64,000 nucleotides of DNA, from contig NC_081412.1 in assembly GCF_030272615.1 (NCBI RefSeq), positions 541,402,335 through 541,466,334 of the forward strand, written 5' to 3'. The notes below the pieces were generated by a model. That model searched no databases, was not told the origin of the DNA, and saw nothing but the letters and a program-made list of their open reading frames with translations. This document shows, piece after piece, positions 34,247 through 46,405 of the stretch; within the stretch, counting starts at the first letter, position 1; each line of letters starts with the position of its first letter. Source of the DNA: Cryptomeria japonica (lineage: Eukaryota > Streptophyta > Pinopsida > Cupressales > Cupressaceae). Made by a program: the position numbers and the translations under genes.

Positions 34247-36152
34247 TGATTTAAGGTGGGAGTGGTTGAAGAATAAGGTGGATAAAAAACTCACCAAATG
34301 GAATAGGAACTTTCTATCCCTGGCAGGTCGCTTCGAGGTCTGTCAAAAAATCTCGTCATCATATAACATCTACTACTCCTCATCTTGCTTATTTAATAAT
34401 TACCAGTTCAACTATCTTAAAAAAAAATCAGAAAATTTATTTGGTCAGATGGGAAGGGAAACAGGAAACATGTTGTCAAATGGGATTGGTGTGTCAAATC
34501 TAAGCTTCAAGGGGGTATGGGCCTCAAAGATCTTAAAATCCAGGGAATTGTCTTGGTTGCCAAATGGATTTGTAAAGCCCTTGATGGCTATGAACCTTGG
34601 AAAATTTTGATTAGACACAATATATAGTGTTCCACCCCAAAAATGACAAAAAAATGGAAGAACTTATCCATGGGGGACCTGATTGCTGGTAATTTTAAGA
34701 TCTCCCGTGTGGGATGAAAAGTCTTCAAGTCTATATGGAAGGCTTAGAACCATGTTAGACAATTCATCAGCAATAGGAACATTATTGATAATAAGGGTTC
34801 TCTCAACTTGGGCAAATCTATATGGTGGAATACTCTTCATAATGGGAAACAATTGGCCTATCTTCAAGGGTGTTCTGCCTTGAAATGGCACAACCTAGGA
34901 CTGGTCACTTTTGAACACATTCTGAAAGATGTTACCTTGATCTCTTGGGAGGCTCTGAGCTCCAAATTTAGCCTCCCCATCTCCCAAGCTAGAACCTACA
35001 ATGTCCTCAAATCCGCACTCATTCCCATCCTCTCCTCTCCTGCCCCCTCCTCGCTCTCCCCAAGCTCCTCCCTTTGTTGGAAAGATGGCTCCCCCCTTCC
35101 TTTAATAAAGGCCAAACTGATCTACTCTACCCTTGCTGACTCTGAAGATATTCTTTCCCATCTCAACAACATTTGGAACCTCACCTGGGATTCTAAAAAA
35201 TGGCACACTAGTCTTTTGAGATTCTGGTCTAATCCGACTGAACCAAAAAAGTCACAAACTGCGGCTTAAAAATAATAATGGCGACCCCCTACTATGTAAA
35301 CTCTATCATCTCTCTGAGTCTATGCCTCATATTTTCTTTGAATCTCATTTTGCCAAAGAAGTATGGAAATTGTTTGGCATCTCAGTTAATAATAAATGTT
35401 TTTCTATTGAAGAGGTGGTACTTGGTTATGTTAGAGGTGGAAAGAAATGTTGTAATCTTTTTTGGTCTGTTCTCTCCTTGGAAATTCTTTATATCATTTG
35501 GAAATCTAGGAATGATGATGTGTTTATTGGAAAGGGTAGATACCTCACTGAGTCTCTGTCTCTTAGGAGACTCATTCGTTACCTTGTTGCTATGCAAGTC
35601 ACTGTGGTTCTATGGCTGGATGAAAGCAAGTTTGACAGATGGCTGAAGAATGGAACAACTCTTGTCTTCATCTGAGAGCTATCCCATGGCTTCACCTGGG
35701 ACTATATGGGAAGCAACAAGACACATTTTGAGCATGCGTTAATGAGATTTATGCAAGATATGTAGGCAAGACAGTAGAGGGAGGATTTTATTGAGCTGGA
35801 ACTGGAAGGTCTACCTTCCCACCCCTTTAGAGATCAGTTTGCCAAAGGAAATGTGCTGGTATGGTGTGAGCAGGAGCTAGGATGGACTGCGTGGCTCCCC
35901 CCTGTGGGTGACAATAATGATCCTAACTCTTCCTTCCTGTTTAGCTAGTTGTCAATCCTCTATGTTATATTTTGGTTATGGGACTCATCTCTATAATTTT
36001 GTATCTCAATTGCATCCTATGCATATGGTCATGATCCTTCCTTACATGGTTTTATCTGCATTGTGTGATTCAAATCACTAGCTGGTTGTGTGTTCTCCAG
36101 CCAAGAATTCTAAATTTTGTATTAATATTATATGATACTTAATACAAAAAAA
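34247..36152 (+). mobile_element. 5'-truncated L1-type LINE
   Basis: Encodes only the region downstream of the reverse transcriptase core. First, at about 34255-34620, WLKNKVDKKLTKWNRNFLSL then a SYNIYYSSS phrase and GGMGLKDLKIQGIVLVAKW, the usual sequence after the RT of plant L1 elements. Then at about 34650-35680 a zf-RVT-like region with Cys/His/Trp-rich 'SMPHIFFESHFAKEVWKLFG' and following IIWKSRNDDVF. Several frameshifts and stops. The element ends in an A run (about 36142-36152). The endonuclease and the RT catalytic core are missing, consistent with 5' truncation at insertion. No clear target duplication. Confidence 0.85.
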
Positions 36153-37199
36153 AAAATTATTATAAACTATGTAAATCTATTAATTTAATATAATGCTATT
36201 AAACTATATAAATCAATTAATTAATTAATAATTTAATCAATCTTGATAATCATAACACTTAAATAAATCCAACATAGGACAACTCAAGAGATCACTTGAT
36301 GCTAAATAACAACTCACACTGAGACACTAAACTAACAGGGGTAATCAACTTAAACCTAGAGTGTAGAATGGGTTGTCATGTCATCTCCGATCAACTTTAC
36401 ATTGGGATGAAGACACACTCAGACCTGTGAAGTCAAGTGAAGTCGATGTCTCATCCCTACCAGCCTATCATCACCAACAAAAGTACAATAACATATAAAA
36501 TAACATATATCATGAAATAGAAAGACAAGTGAAGGGAAATCGCAATGTCACATCGTGCTCATGAATGAGTGGTATGACATCATCCCTATCACAACCAAAG
36601 TAGATGATACTCACAATCAATAAGCACTATCATAATCATCATCATATCATGAAATAGGATTAGTACATCATATGATACAATCAAATTTCCATGTGCAAAC
36701 ATGAATCACACATATAACACGAATACATATAAATCATCAAACATGAGTCCATCATCATAATAATCTAGAAAGGTCATCATCCACATGTAATCATAATGTC
36801 AAGTGCAAGCACAATATGTCCACCATAAATAATGAAGCATCTAAATCATGAGTAAATATATAAACATCTATCAAAAATATCACAAGATAGTCTAAGCTAT
36901 ACCAATATAGTCTATCGATGTACAAAAAGGAAAGATGAATCAAGGAGGGGAACTACACTCCATTATTTGAAAACATGATAATCCAAAAACGTATCATGGC
37001 ACTCATACAGATATTTGAATATACACAAGATATCAAAATTTATTATCGACAACTAAATACAACTCACATGGATGGAGATAAAATGATCTTGTAGATAACT
37101 TTGACTTGTGACATGGTTGATTTGCACTCTTGTTTTGTCGAGGAGAGAATATACTTCTAACATTCAATCTTAAACATAAAGTTCTCTACTTCATCTAGG
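36153..37199. other. AT-rich spacer
   Basis: Many ATCATA/ATCATC phrases; no gene recognised. Confidence 0.4.
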
Positions 37200-37690
37200 G
37201 AGCCTGGGGATCTCATCTCCTGATCAACCTTCTCAAATGTATCGAGTATCTCACGGGGAGAGATAAGCCTCGATCAACAATGTCTCTACATTGGTTGTAC
37301 TACTTTGTTCAAGATATTTTTGGTTCATAAGAAATGACAGTTGCAAGTAAAAAAAATTAATTTGCACTTTTGTTACTTTGCCCTTATCCTTGTTCAAGCC
37401 ATATGCATTGGTTAATTGTACAAGCTGAGACTCAATAGAGTATATCTGATCTTTCACACTCTTTGTTCAAACTGGTCACCTGTAAAAAAAATGATATAGT
37501 GAAATGGCTTCATCGACACATCCCTTAAAATATGTCAAGTTGTCCAACAACTTGTTGTGTGCAATTGTACATCTATCAAAGACATCAACTAATGTCTTTT
37601 CATTCACCTTTTTCTCAGTATCTTTCAAGGCATATTAGAAAAATGGTAGACATATGTTTGTAAGGACTTTCAAGGCACTGGCAAAGAAAA
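37200..37690 (-). pseudogene. Unrecognised coding remnant, possibly two exons
   Basis: On the minus strand, about 37640-37490 reads as a helical, charged segment (TEKKVNEKTLVDVFDRCTIA then NKLLDNLTYFKGCVDEAIS). It ends at a pyrimidine-rich TTTTTTTTACAG that looks like a 3' splice site, followed by SVKDQIYSIESQLVQLTNAY (frame 37251-37457). A stop near 37460 and loss of frame suggest decay. The heptad-like Leu/Ile spacing would fit a coiled coil. I do not recognise the family. Confidence 0.35.
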
Positions 37691-37969
37691 TTAAAGTTTA
37701 CTATGCTAATATTATCGAAAAATAGAAAAAATTATATGGTCAGAAAACTCAGAAGACATGTGAGATTATGGTGGTAATTTAAGAGATACCCACTTGAACG
37801 TTTGTAAACCTGATGATGATGAAGCTGAGAAATCATGTCGGAAGATGAAAAAATGTGTATAGGGACAAAAATGGGGGGAAAATGGGCTTGCAAGCCTTAG
37901 GGTCATTTCCAACCCTCTTACGAAGCCAAAACCTGCAAGGGTTTTGAAAACCAAAAAGTACTATTCATA
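37691..37969. other. Spacer
   Basis: No feature supported; the minus-strand frame 37766-37954 looks random. Confidence 0.3.
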
Positions 37970-38043
37970 GTTCTACATTACTTGTACGGATTATGTATAA
38001 CTAAAACCATTATTTTGTGTTTCACAAAACCCATACAGGTTAT
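37970..38043 (+). repeat. Direct repeat copy 1 (about 73 bp)
   Basis: 'ttctacattacttgtacgg ... acccatacaggttatg' matches 38620-38692 with mismatches. Confidence 0.75.
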
Positions 38044-38089
38044 GAAGACATAATAATGTATGCTTGTAAACTTAGAATTTACTACACAT

Positions 38090-38205
38090 ATGTATAGGCA
38101 TACATATATAATATGTGTTTATGTATGTATATATGCATATCTATAGTTATATATACAAATATTTATATAGATATATGTATATATGTTTATATATATGCAT
38201 GTCTC
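38090..38205. repeat. Degenerate TATATG/TATGTA microsatellite
   Basis: Alternating 'tatatatgtatg' type sequence. Confidence 0.7.
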
Positions 38206-38385
38206 TCTTCTTTTCCTATGTCTCTCATCTTCCTTCCCCCATCATTGTCTCTATCTATTATGAAACCTAATTATCCTCCTTGAGCTCTATCTCATCTCTC
38301 TCCCCCTCACACTTATCTCTTTGTCGAGTCTCTCACCATTTTCTCCTTTTTCTCTCTCTACCTCATGTCTCTCACCCCCTCCTCC

Positions 38386-38531
<146 letters not shown>

Positions 38532-38619
38532 CCTACTCTCACCCACTCTCCCTTCTCTTTATTTTCCTCTTTCTCTCCCTCTCCCTCTATCTCTCTCCCC
38601 ATTTCCTATTTGGTTCCCA

Positions 38620-38692
38620 GTTCTACATAACCCATACGAGTTATGCAGAACTAAGGCCAAAACTTCTATTTTTGTGTAACCCATACGAGTTA
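38620..38692 (+). repeat. Direct repeat copy 2 (about 73 bp)
   Basis: Partner of 37970-38043; also has the phrase AACCCATACGAGTTATG twice internally (about 38628 and 38676). Confidence 0.75.
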
Positions 38693-38837
38693 TGAGAAAT
38701 TGTGAATGTCCACATTAGGTTTCCATAACAGGAAAAATTTTGTATATTTTAGTCCCAACAGCCTAAAACCTAGAATTACAAGTTGCACATGATTTCTAGG
38801 ATAGTAACAGTAAGGTTTTCACATTTTTTGTCAATTT

Positions 38838-39050
38838 TGCTTTGAAATGATTGATTTGTCTCATATATTGGATTTTTTTTAAGTTATTTTATCAATGTTA
38901 CTTTAGATTATAACAAAATGATGATCATTTTTTGTTTTTTTGCTTTGATCATGATTGATTTGTCTTATATTTTGGATTGGTTTTGAAGTTATTTTATCAT
39001 TATTACTTTAGATTATAATAAAATGATGATCATTTGTTGTATTTTTGCTA
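38838..39050 (+). repeat. Tandem duplication, about 103-bp unit
   Basis: 'gctttgaaatgattgatttgtc ... gattataacaaaatgatgatcattt' at 38839-38935 recurs at 38942-39045 with few changes. Immediately upstream of the transposase-like gene remnant. Confidence 0.8.
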
Positions 39051-39276
39051 TTTGATTGTGGATTGTCATCATGATGTTATGTGTAGGACAATGGAAAAGA
39101 ACAAGAGAGGAACAAATGAAGAAAGAGAGGTGGCAAAGGAAAGACAAAGGAAGCGTATGAGGAGATTAAGTGAAGGTACATCATCTAATGCCCCTAATGA
39201 AAGTGACAAACATTCAAAAATTGAATTGATATGATGAATGCACCAAATCAAAATGATCAACATGTTGAACACTAGA

Positions 39277-41736
39277 TGTCACTGACAGGGGGGTGAATCA
39301 ATGATTTCCAAACTTTTCCCTTTGTTATCCTATTTATGTATACCGATTAATAAATCTAACATAAAGCATACATATCAGTTAGATGGATAACTAACACAAA
39401 TGCAACCATACATAAAAGGGACATCACATAACATCAAATGTACGAGGAAAATCCAAGATGGGAAAAACCTTGGTGAGAAATGTTGCTAGAGACTACTGCT
39501 CCAATCTAGCCTCACAATGAAACATTCAGTTACAACATTTAGGGAACCAACCCAAGGAGTACCACTCCTATTTTAGGGCACCAACCCAAGGAGCTCCAAC
39601 TCAGTGATCTACAATAAACATATATCAAATACAAAAGTAATATCTTTGTTACGAAAGAACTTTGTAACTCTCATGTATGTCTCTTCTCTGGGTCTTTGCT
39701 CACCTTCTCACTGCAACTCACCATCTGTTGCAACCTTGCGAGTTAAGTCTCTTCTTTTTCATGTCAATTCTGCACTCTGTCAGTTCTGGACTTTGTCGGT
39801 TCTCTTTTTGCTTTGTCATAATCTTGCTAAGAACCACTAGTTTTGATAACTTAGTTAGATGTCAACCATCTGATTCTCATTGGTTCTCAGCTTTCCTTCT
39901 CTGCAATCTTCTATATCTCTTCTTTGTCGGTTCAATCACCACTGGTGTACTCCTCTTTCAGACTCAATGGCAGACTACCCGTTGCCTCACTCTTGTCGAT
40001 TGAACTCTTCAGCCTGATTCTCTCTCTCACACAGTCTCTCCTCTGATTCTCAGTGAGCACTTGATCGATTTATCCTCTCCTGCAGAAGCCTCAACAACAT
40101 CTTTGGCTAGCACTCTTATAGTGATATTTTCCCACCTAAATGTGAGTTTGAACATTTTCACGTTAGGGTTTATGTCATGCACTGAATCTGCATCTGATCT
40201 GATCTCTGATCATCATGACATATCATATCCAATCTGATATCATCTCCTTGATCGATGTTCAGTACTCAATCAATGAACATCGCCCATTTGTTTACCTTGT
40301 GAACCATGTCTTCTCTCTTTTCCCATAGGTAGCATGATTTTTGGCCTTTTGTATGATTGATCACATGTGTGATGTGATTTCCTTCATCCTCTTTCATTTG
40401 AAAGATCAATATATTTTGTATCTATGTTGTTTCATTGATCTCAAGATGCAATCTTCTGTCATGCTTCCTCGAGCTTCATAATTGCCATAAATGTTGGACC
40501 AGTCACTAATGACCTAACAGACAAATCACATTGACTTGTGCATGCATGCCACTTCACCTCCATGTGGCCCCTTTATTAGCATCCACCTTTCCTAAGTCTT
40601 CTATGCCAGTCCAAACAAGATCACTAACCAACCACTCAATTGGGTTCATCTACCAGTTCAGAAACCCTATTGGTTATACCCTAACCGGTCTGCCTACAAC
40701 CTTGCACTCTACTTCTGTTTCAGGAGAGCACCTAAACTGGTCAACACACATGCCAACCTACCTCATGCACATCTTCATCTGATGGGAGCCTTCTATATCG
40801 GCACTTTGTCAGCATTACCGGTGGACATACTTACCATTAGACACCTTGATGACATCATGTCATCAATCCTCAACACACTCCATCTATCTGCAACTACGTA
40901 ACCTTTCCTTCTTCATTCAATAGATCAATTCACCTATCAATTGGTTTGTCATAGTGACAAACATATCCTTCAATATTTGTACCAATAGCTCATTATTGTC
41001 TACCTGGCTTATCGAGTGCATATCTCTAATCTCATGCACCTAAGGTAACTTAGAGTTTCACCAATTTATCTAGTGTGAGCCTTCAAACACATGCCTTTAA
41101 CTCTTTTATCTTATCTCCAAGAACTATGATGCATTCCATGCATAATAAGAGATAAGATCCACTTACCGGTGGGAGTGGATCCTTGTCATTTGCATCTTGC
41201 ATTGCATCAATATGGTTTCCCTATTTGAGAAACATATCTTCAAATAGGCACATGTCAGTTGGGAACATTCGCTGTGAGTCATCTCTTCACATGGTGACTA
41301 CATCTTAAACTGGTGGGACTCTTGATGTTTCACATCCACACAACATACCAGTGGTTTTCCCATACTTCACCTCCAGTGTTGATGTTATTTTGGTAAAATT
41401 CTCCCTATTCATTACAATCAATAGTGCAACATACTTGTCCTCTTAAAGATGTCATCAATTACCATTTTTTATATCATGTCGGTCTCCTATCCACATCTTC
41501 AATACAAGTCAAACACTAACTTGTGTATTGGTGAAGTGACATCAAAGACATCACATCCTATATGCACCAATGATAGTACTACACAGACATCTCCCATACT
41601 AGTTGACATCAATGACAACACAATGCCAACAATCTCCCTCTTTGGCATTATGTACCAATGACTATACTGCACATACATCTCCCATACCGGTTGCCATCCT
41701 ATAACTGTTGACATCAATGATAGCACAATTCCAACA
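39277..41736 (-). mobile_element. Long LTR (minus strand) inserted in the transposase-like gene
   Basis: On the plus strand the insertion starts TGTCACTGACAGGGGGGTGAATC, the reverse of a Copia LTR end. On the minus strand the LTR begins TGTTGGCATTGTGTTGTCAT at 41631, preceded by a PPT AAAGAGGGAGAT (41632-41645). Beyond the PPT, 41650-41736 repeats part of the LTR start (cf. 41563-41631), so the structure is LTR-PPT-partial LTR. The shared 'gggaaaaaccttggtgag' core lies near 39455. No 5-bp target duplication is visible, suggesting a rearranged or deleted element. The LTR would be about 2.36 kb, which is long. Confidence 0.65.
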
Positions 41737-43719
41737 CAATATACATCAATTTAAATGCATATGATGAATGCACCTAATGAATGCAATGAACATACACCAT
41801 TTGAAAATGATTTGGTGAATGCACATGTTAATGGAATTGAAGAAGGTATACCATTTGAGTTTGATGTGATCAATGCACACAATGCACCTAATGAAAATGA
41901 AGAGCATGCACCAATCTTAACACTTCTTAGAATAATTTGTGGAAAATCAAAGTTCCTAATAGACACTGATGAAAATATTGTGAAGCCAATGCATGATAAA
42001 ATTTCTGAAATAACTTGTAGAAAAATGGTTATAAGAATTTGGAATAACTATTTTGGAAACTTAAATCAAAGTGGAAGATGCCAATTAGTTGTTGAAATTA
42101 TTAAAACTCTTAAATTTAGAGAGAGAATGAAAATTTTGGTGTTAAGAACATCCAAAAATAATAGTGCAAGGACCATTGTGAGAAATTGTTTTGATGCATA
42201 CCAAGTCATTTATTTGAAATCACACACTAAAGATGCTAATGTTACTTGTTGTGTCCTCACATCAACCATAATGGGAAAGGAAATGAAAAAATCTCATTTA
42301 ATAAGAAAAACAAGCAAGTCATTAAGTATACGTAGAATCACATTACACCATGCCTTAGATAGGTGAGAGAAAATTGAGGATCCTAACAATAATTCTCTTT
42401 GGTCATTCTCAGGTAGACTCCCACACAAGGACAAGGTTGTTGTTGATGCACTAAGAACATTAATTAGAAATTTTGGGATGACAACACAAGGGTTTCACCC
42501 AACCAAATAGATGTTGTTATAAAGTGAATTGGAATTAGAAATCGTGAGCCACATCCATAACACTATTTAGATATGACTCAAACACAATTTTATGAAAGCT
42601 TTCTTCAAAGATTTCCTCAGATTAAAATTAGTCAAAGATTTTTTGAGATGACAAAACCATTTTATGTTAATATTAATCATGCATGTACTACATGTTGTTG
42701 TAGGGTCCATGTTGAATTTTCCATGCATTATGATATTTATCTCTATATATGTTGTACTTTGCACACTAATGATGTTTTGCAGAAATGTGGTTTACAAGCA
42801 CCTCCTAAGCCACCGAGAGAATTTATATCAAGTGTATTATGCAGGCGAGATGACAGGTGCATTTACTATAAGATGATTTGTTTAAGAGGTTTTTGTCCTA
42901 CATGTGGTGGTTTGCAACAATTGCATTGATGCCTACATATGGATAGCACACATGAAATTGGTAAGGAACTAGTTTCTATTAGAAAATACAAGTCATTCAC
43001 ATATGGTGTTAAAGATGGAAAATAATAAAAGAGGTGTGATTTAGTGAAAAGGGACATATGCATAGCTGATTTTATGAAGATGTTTCAAGAGATACTAGTG
43101 TATGAGTACATAGGTCGCACACATAAATCTAGGTGGTTAAATGAGCAATTCAAGTTGTGTAAGGATACTTTCCCCCTCGGTACTATTGTCTTTATTATTG
43201 ATTTTACTGAGAATTATACACTAAAGCCACAAAATGAATTACAATCTATGTATTACCACTCTACACCAATTACAATTTTGGTACACATAGAATTCATACA
43301 TGCACATGATAGTACCGAGGAGGAAAAAAAGGTTATAAGAGAATATCACTTCTATATCAGTGATGATCATACTCATTCCTTAGAGTTTGTGCAAGGATGA
43401 TTTACAGTCTTCTATGATAGTTTAAGGGAAAGAGATGTAAGATACAACCAAAACTTAATATGGTCGAACAATTGCACCACACAAATCAAGAATGCAAGGA
43501 TGTTCTGCTAGTTGACTAGGATGCATGTGACAAGTTGTGTGCAACATTTTTGGAATTTCACTAAGGTGGGGAATGGAAAGGGAGAGCATGATGGTGCAGG
43601 AGCATGTGTGAAAAGAACTCTTACCAAAGAGAAATTGAAGTATGAAGGTGGTACAATGTTAATAGATGCAGAAATAATTGTGCAATGGTGTCACTATACG
43701 ATGGGACTAGGTAATGCAA

Positions 43720-43800
43720 GTAAGTCTATGGTTTCTAGATATTTTTGGTTAATACATTAATCTAACATTGAAAACTATCTATATTTTTGTAAACTTACAG
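43720..43800 (+). other. Spliceosomal intron (81 bp) in the transposase-like gene
   Basis: GTAAGT donor, AT-rich body and AAACTTACAG acceptor. Removing it joins an open frame on both sides, while reading through gives a stop at 43758. Shows that the pseudogene was once a spliced gene. Confidence 0.6.
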
Positions 43801-44763
43801 GATCAAGTGACATACATTTAATTAGAAGTTCAAATGCACCATCGCTAGTTATTTATACTAGAAAGATTGCATGTTTCTTCTCTTCATTTATGCATTTTGT
43901 GTGGGATGAATGTGAATCAAAAGACTGGATTGACCAATGGTCTTGTAGACCTTTACAAACCATAGATGTATATCAACTTCCTAGAATATTACAAATGAAC
44001 CATATTGAAGCATCAATGGATTTTTACCATGTATTAGACATAAATGAACCAGGTAAAGGGTTGTAATTAGTTACTTGGGTAAAATCAATTTTAAGCTCAA
44101 TTTATTAGTATTAACTTATGTTGATTTTGGTATTAAATTATATCCTTCTATTAAATGCAAGTCATGTATATAGAGCTATTGTAGATGAGAACAATGAAGA
44201 AGGAGTAGATTACATTTTGTGTCATTGTATTGAGGCCAAAAAGAAATTGACTTCAACAATGGTTGATGGAGAGGGTGTTGAGTACCCAATAGGATCCGTT
44301 GTTGTGACAGGGACATGGCTTAGAAGGTACCATTGTTGTGTCGAGTTGTATTGAGACCTCTTCAACTCATTTATTTATTAGTCATTATATTTATTTTGGC
44401 ATTAACTTATCCTTCTATAAAATGCAAGTACCCTATCAAAAATTCTAATGCCTAGTTGTTTGAGGACTTTTAGACACATATACATATTCTTCATTACTCA
44501 AACCTTCTTGTTGCAACAAATATTCATTTGATTAAATATCATGGTAGACCTCTTAACAAGGATTTATGGAAAGTTCATGAATCTAACCATGTGGCAATAC
44601 TTGAGAAACTGAGGATTAGAGCTGATCCAGAAGGTTCACTTGATTGATTTTGGGTCATCTAGAAGAATAATTCTATAATATGGTAGATAACTTTGACAAT
44701 TATGTATATATCTTTTGTGATACATTGTAACTTCACTCTTTTGGATGTGTTGTACATGCATAT

Positions 44764-45020
44764 GAGCTGTGAGTTGTAATGTGCATATGGAGATGCCAAA
44801 TTTTGTATATAAAACTATCAATGAGTTGTAATGTGCATATCTAGATGCTAAATTTTGTATAAAAAACAAACAATGATTTGTAATGTGCATATCTAGATGC
44901 TAAATTTTATATAAAAAAACAACAACGAGTTGTAATTTGCATATTTAGAAGCAAAATTTTGTATATATAAATAGTAATGAGCTTTGATCATTTATATTAG
45001 ATGCCAAATTTTATATATAG
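44764..45020. repeat. Tandem repeat, about 57-bp unit, four to five copies
   Basis: 'gagttgtaatgtgcatatctagatgctaaattttgtata' recurs at about 44769, 44823, 44878 and 44932 and, more degraded, 44980. Confidence 0.85.
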
Positions 45021-45057
45021 AAGTTCCCATGGGGCTGATTTACAGATTTTGAGAGCC

Positions 45058-45135
45058 CAAATTTGTACCATTTGATTATAAATACATTTATAATAAATTT
45101 GTACTATTTGATTATAAATACATTTGTAATATTTG
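45058..45135. repeat. Two-copy repeat, about 39-bp unit
   Basis: 'aatttgtaccatttgattataaatacattt' twice in tandem. Confidence 0.85.
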
Positions 45136-46405
45136 TGATGTTTAGTCTTAGGTTGCTCTTAATGTCAAAATTGCTCAAAATTGTCAAAAATTGCAAAAAG
45201 TTGTCAAAGTGTGCTTAAGGTGTCTAAGTGGTCTTTTTTGATGTCAAATATGATGTAATCATTTTTTACACCTATGTGGACCAATTTTGTTGGATTAAAG
45301 GTCATAAGATTGTCTAAAGTGAAAATTGTCATTGTTGCACAAAAGTTGTCAAAAGTTGTCAAATCTTTTGCATCCAACATACATATGGTTTGAAATATAG
45401 TTGGTGGAAGTTGTAACTTCCTTGAAGATACATAAATAGACCTTGGAATATCGAAAAAGGGTTGTTGTTGAAGTATTTTTTATGTATTGAAGCATATTCA
45501 ATAATAAACTTATCATTTGTTGCACTTTTGTTTTGATTCTCACGTGAAACAGCCTGATCACAGTCTTAAATCTTATTGATTCCTCTTTCATTTGGCTGGA
45601 AAATCAATTGGGAATGATTCACTAATGATTTATCTTCCATTTTCAAATTGTTTCACTTTATTTGGTCGTATATTGAGGAAATTCTAATATTTTTTGTCAA
45701 AACTATTATAACCCTATCCTAGGGTAAACAATGAATAAGAAAATGTAATAACTTTTATATTTATGGTCTAATAAGCCCACCAATGGGCACAGACATGTAT
45801 CATAATGTTTTATATCATTCCAATAATTTTTCAAGTGTGTTTCATCTAGGTTTCACATTTTTTGAAGACAATTAATGAATGTTATTGTGTCACAATCAAG
45901 GAAGGATAGTGAAAGGACATCCTTGCAAGGGTTTGTTGCAAATAAACATGATAAAGGGGTGTTGGTGTGTCATTGGGGTTTGAAAGTGTTGTGTGTAGAG
46001 ACATCTTAGAGGCCTCAAGGGTTTATAGTCCAAAGAAAATCAATGAACAAAAGACAAACATCATTGTTGTGAGACCTTGAAGGGTATGTGAAGAGTCTTA
46101 TGTGAACCAAACCTTGGGTTGAAGGTTTTTTTGTGAGAATATGAGTCATTGTTAAGGAAAGGTGTTGATGAATTAGGAGAGTGAAAAAAAATATTTGAGG
46201 AAGCACACCTACTAGGTAGGTGCACTGGGGTAGATTATCCCTTATTGGTGGACTATGTGTGTGTGGATTCTCTACATCAGCTTCATTACCTTCATATAGC
46301 CAAATTGGGATTTTTTATAAATTTTGGTTAGTTTTAATTTAATAAGGTCTTATAAGGTCATATTAGACCATTTTTTATCCTCGGTTAAAGTTGTAAGAGT
46401 TTAGG
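45136..46405. other. Spacer without recognised genes
   Basis: Contains a run of TTGTCAAAA-type words (45160-45360); small minus-strand frames are not significant. Confidence 0.4.

Larger units (their letters stand above)
39091..44647 (+). pseudogene. Decayed transposase-like gene, split by an LTR
   Basis: N-terminal part 39091-39276 is strongly basic (MEKNKRGTNEEREVAKERQR). After the LTR insertion the frames resume at 41737 with NAPNE repeats, then 42573-42929, a Cys-rich part (CTTCCC; CIYYKMICLRGFCPTCGG), then 43044-43400 with IVFIIDFTENYTLKPQNELQ and 43512-43715 with NGKGEHDGAGACVKR. The D-F-x-E-N / G-K-G-x-x-D-G-x-G / K-R order recalls uncharacterised transposon-like proteins with an RNase H fold, from memory only. 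A canonical intron lies at 43720-43800 (GTAAGT...TTACAG), joining frame to SSDIHLIRSS. A last conserved-looking part, 44165-44354 (DENNEEGVDYILCHCIEAKK), and the end LRIRADPEGSLD, stop 44645-44647. Stops near 42364, 42929 and 43398 and frameshifts show it is dead. Confidence 0.55.
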
